Shown: in pieces, positions 43,146-56,000 of the stretch
Numbering within the stretch: position 1 is the first letter of the stretch
Layout: each line of letters begins with the position of its first letter
NCBI RefSeq assembly: GCF_052324685.1
Contig: NC_135220.1
Location: forward strand, 24,676,678 to 24,740,677
Length of the DNA: 64,000 nucleotides
From: Brachyhypopomus gauderio
Lineage: Eukaryota > Chordata > Actinopteri > Gymnotiformes > Hypopomidae
Reading direction: 5' to 3'
Program-made: the position numbers and the translations under genes
Notes under the pieces: model-generated
The model's input: the letters and a program-made list of their open reading frames with translations, nothing else
The model's database searches: none
What the model was told of the DNA's origin: nothing

Positions 43146-46100
43146 ATGAACACAGGGAAGCCAAGTGGCCTCAAGCCTCCCACTAAGATTGGTAAACCTA
43201 CGGGTGTACCGACCAAGACCCCCCCCTCCTCAGGTAAGCCTGTAAGCACAGGAGACCGTTTACAGCCTTAGCAGGTGAATCGGCACATATCCAGTCAACT
43301 CTAAACTGGTGCTGTTTGTTATGTGTATTTGCAGTTCCCCCCAAACCTGTACCTTCCCCAAGTGCGGGCACCTCGGTTGCCAGTGATTCGGCAGCAGCAG
43401 AGTTTTCTGTGGGCGAACGTGTGTGGGTGAATGGGAATAAGCCCGGCTATGTCCAGTTTATCGGCAGCACCCAGTTTGCACCAGGCCAGTGGGCAGGAAT
43501 CGTTCTGGACGAGCCCATTGGCAAGAACGATGGCTCCGTGGCCGGAATTCGCTACTTTCAGTGTGAGGACCTGCGGGGCATCTTCACCCGGCCCTCCAAG
43601 CTGTCCCGCACTCTGGTCCCGGAGCGGGAGGCCAATGGCCCACAGACGGCCACCAGCCAAGCATCCTCTATTTCGACAGCCGCGGCGGCTGCCTCTACAG
43701 CACCGGCTGCCAGTCCAGTCACTGCTGCCACTACAACTGCGGCTGCCAGTCCAGTCACTGCTGCCACTACAACTGCGGCTGCCACTCCAGTTGCAGCTGC
43801 CTCTGCTGACGTCAGCCAGGCTGCCGCTGCTACCAAGACCTCGTCAAACCTAGCCACAGTGGCCAGCGGCTCTGTCTCCAACCTGTCCGAGACAGACTCA
43901 GCCAAGAAGGGAAAACGTGAGATGAAACTGGGTGACCGTGTGCTGGTAATGACTTTTTTCTTTTTTAGTACACCCAGACCTTTGATATTCAATATCTGAA
44001 TCAATTAGTTAAAGAGAGAGTGTGTGTGTGTGTGTGTGTGTGTTTATATATAATTATGCAGATAATATATTAGTGCTGGGCGGTATACCAGTTCGCACCG
44101 AAAACCGGTGTTTATTTTTGTTATCATAAGAATTTTTCATATACCGGCCACACCGTTTTAAATAGCCTTCACGGGTCCGGAACGCAGCACCGTCATTAAT
44201 TGTTTCTCAAGGGACGCTTTTTATTGCTGCGCCGCTAAGCATCCTTGTGCTAAGTTATGTTTGCGGGGTTTAAACACCTTTACAAGGTGGAATTCAATAA
44301 CTTGTACGGCACTTTCAAGGTCCATTTCAATATTTTCCAGCACCTTCAGCTTAATTAAGTTACATATTTATACAAATACGTATATGGTCTAAATTATTCG
44401 AAATAATTAGCTTTTTATCACATTAAAAGAGATGGTACCGTCTCCCCAGTATTCAACCACTGTTATTATTTATTTGTTTAAGTTATTATTATTATTATTA
44501 TTATAAATTAAATTATTAGTATGTTATTTAATTAAGATATTTGGGACTTTTCAGTACAATACAACCATTGACAAACAGCCCTGTCTACTTTATGTCGAAA
44601 TACCTCTTATTTGCAGGGGTGTAGTGGGGGATGCACCACTTATTTTAACAGGGGGGATGCATCCCCCCCCAGTGGTGTAGTGGGAGTTTGTATCGGGGGA
44701 ACAGCGACCCCCCACTTATTTTAACTGGATGTTGCTCTTGCTGAGACTGTTATGTCAAACGCTAGGTTTATACATGATGCGTTAGTAATTCGCCAACTCC
44801 TGGCGATCGATCCTCCCCCCCGCACGCTCAACAGCTAAATATCTACTTTATTTATCTCTGATCCACATCTATGATTCAATGAGTTACTAGTTCGCTCTGG
44901 CGCCAACCACCGGCGATCGATAGATCGCGATATCATACTTAATTTGTGTCCATTTTATCGATAGATCGCGATATAACACTTAATTTGTGTTCATTTTACG
45001 TTCGCCACCTCCTCCAGGTTCAAATCTCACTCCAAGCGATCTTCAGAAGTTGGCAACCCTGGATTAATTCACTACTTTATTGCTACCATTTGAAAACTGA
45101 TCATGTGGGTCCATGCGAATCTGTATTACATGTAATACTTAGGTGGGTACATTTTTCTAACAGTGTAATGGTACTCTTAACCACTCTACTGCAGTAATTA
45201 TTTTCATAATCAATGCAGTTAACACATCATGTATGGGGGGGGGGGGGGGACCATCAAATACTGTGAAACAGATATAATATCGAAAAATTTTGGCCATACC
45301 ACCCAGCACAATATATATATAGATAGAGAGAGAGAGAGAGAAAAAAATTAAACATGCATATTAACATATACATATATAATACATATATAATATTAACATG
45401 ACTTAACATGCACTTTCAAAAGATCTGCCTGACCTTTTGACATTTGGACACCTACACTTTGTGCCTGGTGTCAGACATCAACACAGTGTTAAGAAGCTAG
45501 GAAAAGAAATTGCCAGAGAAACGTCTCGAACAGGCACCAATGCTTCTCCTCGCTTTCTGTAAGATGTAAAGGCCCACTAGTGTCAGCAAGTTAACCTGCA
45601 CAGCTATATTTGTGCCGGTCACTACCCCCTCACTCGTGATTCACTGGGACATTTTCAAACTTCAGGGAGCATAAAAGTGTCTTTGTGTGGGTGACAAAGG
45701 GCTTCTTTTTGTAGAATGATAGAGTGACAGTGAGACAGTGGCAGTGGTCTGGCAGTAGGCACAGCACTGGCTCTCATTCCATTTTTGTCTGCATTAAAAA
45801 GCACAGTGAATATCTGCGATTCCGGGTACCTCGGACAGCTAAGTCACTGTTTCTGTTCAGAGAAGCTTTCAGTGACCTGAGCTTCATTGCGATGCCACTG
45901 CCATCTGTGGCCGGATGGGAAAGATGCCATAAGTCCTCACACCCTGTTGTTTCAGAGTGATGCTAGCCAATTCAGGACTGACTTGTTGGGGGGGGGTGGG
46001 GGTTGGGCTGAGTGAATGAACCTGAGAACAACAGCAGCAGATTTTTACCTGTATCTAATTAGCATAAATAACATTAGCATACATCAGATTCGCATAAATC

Positions 46101-49100
46101 TTCGTTTAGGGTTTTTGGACTCCTGCCAGAGAGAAGTTAGCTGCATTTGTGCTCGCAGGTGGGAGGAACGAAAGCGGGTGTCGTGCGCTTCCTGGGCGAG
46201 ACTGACTTCGCCAAGGGCGTGTGGTGCGGGGTGGAGCTGGACGAGCCGCTCGGCAAGAACGACGGAGCGGTGGCGGGCGTAAGGTACGACGCTGCGGCCA
46301 AGCACCGGGTGTCCGTGCGTTCGTGTCTCCACCTTCTCGTTCTCTCCTCACCTTTAAGGCGCATGGTATGTCTGCCAGGTATTTCCAGTGTCTGCCAAGG
46401 TACGGCCTCTTCGCCCCCACGCACAAAGTGACCCGCATCGGCTTCCCGTCCACCACGACAGCCAAGAGCTCGCGGCGCAGGTCCACCCTGCAGCACAGCC
46501 CCAGCGCTTCCTCCGTCAGCTCCCTTAGCTCCCTCACCTCCTCCGTGGGAGGCAAGCCAAGCCGCGCAGGCCTGGTAAACGCCTCCGTCTCTCTCTCGCA
46601 CACACACACACTGCTGTAAAAATGTGAAAACCCACCGTTCCCACCAGCCCTTTGCTCCACTGAGCTCTTGTCTCCACTGCCTAGCTGACGGAGACGTCGT
46701 CTCGCTACGCCCGAAAGATCTCGGGCACCACGGCGCTGCAGGAGGCACTGAAGGAGAAGCAGCAGCACATCGAGCAGCTCCTGGCCGAGCGAGACCTGGA
46801 GCGGACGGAGGTGGCCAGGGCCACCAGCCACGCCGGGGAGGTGCAGCAGGAGTTGGCCCTGCTCAGGCAAGGCCAGGAGCAGGTGGGCCTTCCCTCTGTC
46901 TGGACTCTCGTTATGTGATGAACCAGACTTACCGTTACGCGATGAAAAGCACGATTGGTTTTGTACCTTTTTGTAGAAGTGTGTGTTTGCTTGTGTTTCA
47001 AGTATGCCCTTGAGATGGAAACTAAGCTGGATCAGTTACGCAGGCTGGTGGAGTCTGCAGACAGGGATAAAGTGGAGCTTCTGAATCAGCTGGAAGAGGA
47101 GAAAAGGTAACCGTTCCCCTGGTGCCCCATGAACGTGAGCTGGGCTCTGCTTAAATCGAAGAAGTACCATTATTATACAGGGTCAGATTACCACCACGCA
47201 TGTCTTACTGTCCTGAAGAGACTCACCAAGAGTCCGTTTTGACACAAGGCTTTTACTCTGTCATACAGGAAAGTCGAAGACCTTCAGTTCCGTGTAGAGG
47301 AAGCTTGCATTACCAAAGGTGACCTAGAGGTAAAACCATAACTCTGCGGTCTGTTTACATTCTAGGAAGATGCATTTCCAGTGTTCAGTGTTTTTAGTGT
47401 TAAAGTGAACACTTTCTTTTTTTGTTTACAGTTTGTATCAAGATTTCAGATCTATTTTTGATTTGAGTGGCAGATTTTGAAATTTGCTATTCATGTTATA
47501 AAGAATTTTACAGATGAAAAAAGTAGCTTTAAAACTACCTCATAAAAATGGAAAATTATGTCAGTGTGTCATAAAAAGCAGATTTAAGGTTTATTTATTG
47601 CTAATAGATAACAGTAAACCTGTGCAAATCAGGGCTTCTTCATAAAATCAGTGTTTTATTTGTATTAAAGTGTATTCATTTTAAGAAAATACTAATACTC
47701 ATTTATTTATTTAAATAATTTATTATTTATTTATACACGTGAAGCGCATTGCTATCAGAAACCTCAAACAAAGCAGACAAAATAAATGTGCACAATTAAC
47801 ACAAGCAACATTAACACACTCATCATCAGCATATCTAATCACGAAATTGCGAATTTAAATTGTTTTCAAACTGCCATTAGAAATGTTCAAGAAAAGAGAA
47901 TACACTCTGCTTCTGCTTTTTATGCTCAACAATACAAACATATTTTCATCTTGTTATATAATAAATTAACATCTTTCTCTATTGAATTGTGTACTTTTGA
48001 TGCTTCATTCATTCCTTCATTTATCTCATCCGTCCATTCATTCGTTCAATTATTTGTCCAATCATTCTTTGATTTCTTCACTCATTCATGTGAAACATGT
48101 TCATCATCACGTTTCCCTTTCTTTGACTTCCCATTCCATCTAGACTTTTTTGTGTCCCTCGACTTTCTTTTCTCCTGGACACCCGCGTCCCCTCCGCCAG
48201 CCTCCTCCAGGCCTCCCCACCCGCCTCCGCCCGCCACTCACATAACCCTCTTTGTCCTCGTCCACAGAGGGGGATGATGTCAAGGCCTTCTTGGGGCTCT
48301 CGGCGCTGGGCTTTGGGCTTGCGTGTGACCACAGCACCGCTGCTGTTCTCTGTCTCTCTCTCTCTCTCTCCCTCCCCTCCTCTCTCTACTAACAGACGCA
48401 GACCAAACTGGAGCATGCCCACATTAAGGAGCTCGAACAGAGCCTTCTCTTTGAAAAGACCAAAGCTGATAAACTCCAGAGGGAGTTAGAGGATACTAGG
48501 GTAATTCAGTCTCACTATCAAAAAATAAAAAAGACAGGCGTCTCGACCAGCGAGCGTGCATGTGCTGCCTCTTGGAACTTGTCATTACCTCGTATTGATT
48601 TTTTTTGTTTTTTGTTTATTTTTGCATGATGCATCAAGGTAGGTATGGAGTTTTTCTTTCCAAAATTGCTTCATGGGATTTCAGGAATGTAAAAAGGTGT
48701 TCAGCAACAGAAATGCATTAACTTAAAAATAAACAAATAAATACTGACAAAAAGACAAAAAATAAATACTGTACACATCCCTATTACAGTCTGCACAGTG
48801 TGTACCCAAACACGTAATAACCAACGTGAGTTTATGATAGGCCTGGCAGCGTGTCCTAAATGAACCGTAGCACGGTCGGATGCAACCAAACACAGTGATG
48901 GGTCCGGCATCTGTCCAAGGAACAGTGTAGCCTCTGTGCTGAGACAACCGCAGCCCGTGCGCCTCCACGAGCGGTGTGTGCGACTGCGCCGGCCGGCTGA
49001 CGGCAGCGTGCCCTGTCCCGTTTGCAGGTGGCCACCGTGTCTGAGAGGTCACGGATCATGGAGCTGGAGAAAGAGGCGGCCGACCTACAGCTGCAACTAC

Positions 49101-52100
49101 GGTCGTATCGAGCAGAAGCCGGATCGGCCTCGCCGCCGCTTCAGGACAGAAAGGTCCAAAGGAGCCGTTCAAACACACACACCTGTACATGCACCTGTAC
49201 ACACACCTGTCCCCTCTATAGGGACCGTTCATTTTCATGCTGTAGCAGTGGGCTTAAGAATCAGGAGTCTGTACAGTTTTTCTGTTACTTCATTTATATT
49301 CAGCGCTCTTCCTCGCAGCAGAGGTGGTCATTGTAATCTTCGGCTAACGTAGGCGTCCTGTCCTCGCAGGTACGAGAGCTGAACAGCGAGCTGGAAACCA
49401 GACAGAAGGAGGTGCAGCTCCTCCAGCAGACACTCAGCTCCTCTGAGCAGGAGAAGGTGTTCCTACAGCAACAGCTGGATGATCTGGTACAAAAGGGGGC
49501 TTCCTGAATCCAGGGATCACAGTCGTAGTAGACATGGGCCACAACCCTGGCAGCAGACACAGCACAACGTCACAGAGTCAAAACTGACAACACAGACTCA
49601 AAGACCGCACGCAGCGAGCCAGATTAGGGAAGTAGGCAACACAGAGCAACAAACGACCAAGGTTGAACTACATATTTTCCCCGCATAACTCATTCATGAC
49701 ATTTATTTTATTGTACTGCAGAAGTTCCAGTGACGAGTCCAGCAGCCTAAGTCTGCACACCTTAAATGTGTGTCTCCGTTCCAGGCAACTCGCGCCCAAC
49801 CCGTGTTTCTCTGTCACTGCAGAATCGAAAACTCAGCGCGGCGTCTGAAGAACACGAGAAGATGAGCGTGTCCATTCAAGGTACGCCAACGAACCGCGGC
49901 TCGCGCAGCACACCTAAACACACGAGTTTCTCTCGTCTGGTCGGCGGTCCGACTGTAAGAGTCCCCCGGCGTGCGCTCCACCCTCCCCTCCGTTCCACAG
50001 AGATGGAGAGGCGCTGGCAGGCGGACGCGGAGCAGCTGCGCGGTGAGAAGGAGCGGCTGGAGGAGGACGCGGCCTCCGCGCGACGCCAGGAACGCGGGGA
50101 GAACGAGGAGCTGCAGGAGAGGCTGGGAGGGGCGGAGCAGAAGCTGGGCGCAGCGCTGGAGAGGAGCGCCGAGCTGGAGCAACACGTGGCGCAGCTGCGC
50201 AGGTCGGAGGAACAAGCCCAGGTGAGAGGGTCAAGGTTCAACAGACACTTTGAACCGAAACGAGTGCCGCTGTGTGCTCTCTGGGTATTCTGATATTCGC
50301 ACAGCGCTGTGACCTCACTGCACCCCACCAGGCGTTTGACACCCTGTGCTGTCGTGTGCCATCTGAAATGCTGCTCTACTTTAGAGCTTTGTTCTTTCTG
50401 TCCCTCTATTTACCAAAGATGAACAGAGTGTAGTCAAAATCCTCACGTCGTTCTCTTTAAGAACGTTCTTCTCCAAGCCTCTAAGCACCCTCTCCGCTAC
50501 CTGCTTCCTCTAGCAGGCCAAGAAATGATCAGGAACCTGCAGCGCATTATAACTGCTGGCTTTTCATATTCTGCTGTCTTGCCTGAAGATACAATCATTC
50601 CATTTGCATGTAGTTCATTTTCCTAAGCCGCTCCTTGTCAGGTAAAGATACTTATGGTGCTGACCGTCCAGAACGTGAAGTTGCGCAGACCACAGGGCAG
50701 TTTAATAGTAATATCCATGATTTTACGAATCAAGCAGGTTTGTCTCCAGTTAGGGGTGTTTGCTATAATTTATTTTGGCCAAATAATTCAAACTTTGGTG
50801 CAGTCAGATATATTTAAGGTGTCCTCACCTAGCCGTGTCTTATTCCTCCAGAGTGCCCGGACGTCTGAGGAACTGGAGCGACTCGGGCAGCAGAACCAGG
50901 AGCTGCAGCAGGAGGTGAGGATGTGCCGGCGTGCTCCTTTAGGAGAGCTGGGCTTTGGGAGGAAAGCCTGGTGGCCTCCACACACCGTGTCCTGGCTGAC
51001 GTCATGCTAGGGTGAAGTCTTTCCAGGGTATGGTGGGACCGACCTGCTAATGGAGCTCCCTGCACAGGCATAACGCTCACGCTGAGACACACAACTTGTA
51101 TTAAGGGCAAAGCCATACTGGGGAAGTCAGAAAAGCGATGAAACCGGAATCCATAACCATAACGGGGAGAAAGGGAAACAAAAACAACAGACGATGTTGT
51201 CACAGGCGAACAAGAAACAACACAGAAAACAGGTTGCTAGGAGCAACACATGGGAGAACAGGAAACAGGGGGACCAGTAGCAACAGGCAATGACCAGTAC
51301 AATAATAAAAAAAACACAGGGCTTAAATACAATGGCAGTCGGAGACAGGTGAGAAGAGGGTGGAGAAACAAAACCAGGAACTGGACCAAAACAACAGAAC
51401 ACCTGGCAGGTCGCCAAAGGAACCACAGCGCTAGGGGAGGGGAATCGTGACAGAAATGAAACGAGAGAAGTGCTGAAAACCAAAGGCTCAAATTTACACC
51501 TCCAAGTTAAAGATATCAGAACTAAGTGTTCCTAGAAATTGCATGTCTGTTATAATAACTTTAATAAGAAAGTAATTGAGTCATTAAAATAATAATGATA
51601 GCATGTAAGCAGCTTGAGTAACTGCTTTTGGTCTGCATTCCTAAAGTGACACATTAGTAAACGTTGCTAAAACATTAAGGCCAAACCCCAGCTGTCTTCG
51701 TCCTTTAATCTCGAGTCTGCTGGGGTGAGCTTGCGGTTCCAGTCCATCGGGCTGTGGAGTCTTTATCTTTAAAAATAAAAAAAAGAAGAAGTCTTGCGGC
51801 TGTCGTCAAGCCTGTGTACACCTGGGAGTTGCGATCAGCTCCCTTTTGGTCTCTACTTAATAACCCAGTGTGTGGAGGTTGGATGAGAGCTTTTTGCAGT
51901 GTGGTGTGTGACGTGGTTGGGAAGGCCCGAGTTTTCAGGCCAAGCGAGTCGAGCGATACGTTCTGGCCTCTCTCTCTCTGTCTCTCTCTCTCTCTCTCTG
52001 TCTCTCTTTCTCTCTCTGCGATGCTTCTCTCCAGACATGATGTGATTGTACGGTTGCTATCGTGTGGCACAGCAGGGCCAATGCCGCTTTCTGGTCTGCC

Positions 52101-53031
52101 AGGTTGCCCTTCAGGGGCTCTTAAAGCTGTGAGGCAGTACTGACCCAATTTTTGCCCTCAATGTGAAATTACCGTTTTGTTTGGCTTTATTTAAAATGCT
52201 GCAGTTTTTAAGCAATGCTCCTTTTGTTGAATTCCCAATGTCACCGTGTCCTACACTGCAGCCATCAGAGGAACATCATTATGGAAAATGCTTGATCCAT
52301 TTTATGAATCAGGATCTATAGCTGCTGATTGGTGGAGCTAGGAAATCACACAGGCAGAGGGAGCAGGTGCAGAATGCTGATGCAGGGGGCAGGGGAAGAT
52401 GCCCAGGGCTGTGGAGGCGAGAGCAGCAAGCAGAAGAAGGAAAAGGGGAGGGGAGAGACGGGCACAAAGAGAGCGAGAGAGGGGCGGAGCTTGGCATCGC
52501 TTACATAATGAGGCTGCCTGGCGAAGCGCGTCAGAGTGGGCGTGAGTGCTCGGGACAGCATCAGCTCGGGAAGCCTTGCACGCCCTCTCTGCCTCTTTCT
52601 CTCTCCCTCCCTCTCTCTCTCTCTCTCTTCTTCTCTCTCCCTCGCTCGCTCACTCCCTTAGCAGGGGGTCCTGGCGATGTATTATTGATCACGCTGGTGC
52701 GTTTGCATGGAAAGGATACCGGGCTTCACAGGCATGGACATGGCGACCCTGGCCCAGGGCTACTCAGGAAGCGTGTACGCTTCCCACTACCAGGTACTGC
52801 ACGCTTGCGCCCGGCGGGGTGGGGGAAAGGGTTTCCGACCCGCTGCTCTCTCCGGGTCGGACCTGCTGGGTTAATGGCTTGTAAATAGCATCGATATTGA
52901 TTGAGTTTGTGGACCATTTGAGCTGTTTGTGGTTTTGTGTAGACACTTAACCCCATGTCTTTCGTCAGGTCCGGTTATGTTGATTCTTTTGTAGCTGTGT
53001 AAAGTGTGGAGCTGTAAACGATGAATTGGAG

Positions 53032-53079
<48 letters not shown>

Positions 53080-56000
53080 CTGGTAGGAACCTGATACTTT
53101 AGGAAACCTCTGTGTTTTTCTTTTTTGCATACAAACACTGAGAAACTGGGTGATATGGTCATTTCATAAAATAATTGCTTTATAAGGTCAAATTGATTTA
53201 TTTTAACATGCAACAGCCTGACAAGCCACTGGTTTAAACAACGATGACCTTGTGCCAGGCATGTTAAATTGATTATGGACTTAAGCCATTGTCACTGTGA
53301 GTGGCACGGTGTGCAATTCACCCTCAGATTTGGTGTATGACCAGTTTATTAAGCCTGACCCTGGTTGAAATGAAGTAAACTGTGAGCTTCAGGGGCCAAG
53401 GAAAGCTTTCTTCTGTCTTCAGAACTATATTCACAGTGAAACAAAATCAACTTGGTGCAACAAAAACAATTTACTATTAGGAAAATGTGAAATACAGATA
53501 GGACGTAAGGCAGCGTTGACCAGTACACGACACTGAGTGGATGTGCAGAGGACACATCGTGTGATACTCTAACATGTATGATTATAGCACACAGTAGTCA
53601 CCGAGGTTACATCCAGTACACTGATGGAAGAACACAGTGCTTTTATAGAGTTGAGGAGTCTGATGGCCTAATGGGGGAGATGAGGAGTCTGATGGCATGA
53701 TGAGAAGTCTGATGGCATGATGGGAGAGATGAGGAGTCTCCATGGTGCTGGTAGCTTTGTTGAGAGAGCTTGTGTTGGAGGAGAGAGAGACCCCGATGGA
53801 GGTCATCACTTTATCGGGTCTTTGAAAATTTCTTCCCACGTACATTCTCAACTCTGCTGAATTAGTTTGACCTTCTGTGCTTCTCTGTCTCTTCCTTCGC
53901 CCCCCCCCCGTTTGTTTGTTTGTTTGTTTGTTTGTTTGTTGTTGTTCTGCCCCCTCCCCATCTCCAGCTGGAAGCCCTGAAGCAGGAGAACAGCAGGTAT
54001 CAGGAGGAGCTCTGCTTCACCCAGGAGCAGCTCAGCTCTGAGAGCCAGCGCATAGGGAGCCTGTGTAAGGAAATGTGAGTAAACCCCCCCCCCCCCCCCA
54101 AAACCACACAGGGCTGCTGGAATTCAACTGCAGTTCCACCACGAGGATGTGAACACTCAACATTTATGCCAGTCCTTATGGTCCACCTGTGTTCATTTTA
54201 AAGTGCACACAGTGTCACTATCCACTCAATGTCCACCTGTGACGTATAGACCCCCCCACCCCCCCACAACAAGCCTGCAGTGTACAGATCGACCCCCTCA
54301 GAACACATCCAGCAGTGCGGTTTTGTGGGAAAAACCTTTTATTCTACACAGCAGGGGGAACATAAGGGCACTTTAGAGGGCCAGGGGTCACGCCCCTGCT
54401 CCTTCACCCTGAAAGCATTTCACTCCCCTGCTCCCACAGCTGCTGGACAACCCCAATGTTCTCTGATCGTTAGCTAATGTCTGTGGAAAATGAGGATGTT
54501 TATGTCAGTTATTTTAGGAATGTTGAGCTGTATTTGCTCTAGAAAGTAGCGTTCAAACTGAAGAACCCTTCTGGAAATCCCAAACGTGCGTCCCCACACA
54601 GCAGCACGGTGAGCGGAGCTAAACACTCACCTGACTCCTTCGATCCGTAAAGCCCGCCCCCTGACGTAAAAGCCCTCCCCTGGCTGGACAGGCGCCTGTC
54701 CCACTGTTGTTCATGTCCTCTGTCTTCCCCTCCGCAGTGAGGAGCTGAAGCTGGTGGCGGGGCAGAAGTCGCAGAGGCTGGCGGTGCTGCAGGAGGAGAA
54801 CGGGACGCTGGCGCGGGAGCTGGAGGGCAGCTGGCTGGATGGACACCAGCAGCAGCAGCAGGTATGTGTGCTCACTACCCCACACGCTCACTACCACCAG
54901 TGGTGGACACAAACCACGTACTTGAGTTAAAGTAGATACCCAAGGTAAAATGTTACTCCAGTACTCTATTTGAGTAAAAATACAAAAGTACTGACCTTCA
55001 AATGTACTTAAGTACTGAAAGTAAAAGTAAAGGCTCTAATATTTAGCAACATGATCTGCATGTACAACCTATCAAAATCGTTTTCTGATGTAAAGTGCTA
55101 TGTTTGAATGTCTACTATTTCACACGACCAAAGCATTTAAGTAGCTGGAAGCTGGTATAACAAACAAATAGCTAGCTAGCAAATTTAGCTAGCTACATAC
55201 CAAGTGCATTGCTAAGGCAGTTTTCGGGTTGTGTACTAGCAATAGCCTACTTAGCTAGCTAGCAAACCAACCATATATACAATGCAAATGTCTGACTTAT
55301 TTTAACATACACAAGGAAATGGTTTGGTGCATGATATTACTAGATTTACAGTATTAGTTTATTTACCATTTTTATGTAGAGATGCGATATTTGAATTGAA
55401 ATTTAATGGAGTTAGTAAAAAGTTACAAAAATGGAAATACTTGAGTAAAGAAACACCAAGAAATTACTTAAGTACAGTAATGAATTACATTTACTTCGTT
55501 ACTAGCCACCACAGTCACACTCACTACCACAATCACACTCAATACCACAGGGGTGCCCAATACGTCGATCGCGATCTACTGGTCGATTACGATCTACTGG
55601 TCGATCGCGAAGAAGTGTGGGTACATCGCATGACATCAAAAAAGTAGTGGATGAATGACAGGCTATTGTCCGTCTGCACTGACTGGACGGTTGTATTTTG
55701 ATTGACATGGTAGCCAATCTGACGTCTGCAGGGTTGCCTAGGGTTAGGGTTTGACACACGCCAGCCAACACCCCCCTCCAGCCAACGTTTGACACGCACA
55801 AAAAAAATTTTTTTTTTTTGCATTTTTATAGTAGGTAGATCATTTTGCTCACTACCAGTCACACTCACTACCTTGCTACCACACTCACTGCCTTACTCAT
55901 GCTCACTACCACAATCACACTCACTACCACACTCACTGCCTTACTCATGCTCACTACCACAACCACACTCACTGCCTTACTCGTGCTCACTACCACAATC

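Noticed and set aside
43558-44004. Ala/Val-rich minus-strand frame opposite clip1 exon 2
   Set aside because: It is the complement of the Ala/Thr repeat in the CLIP1 linker. The plus strand has the CAP-Gly domain.
46106-46870. 254-codon minus-strand frame
   Set aside because: Antisense to three clip1 exons in GC-rich coding DNA, with no independent splice or domain evidence.
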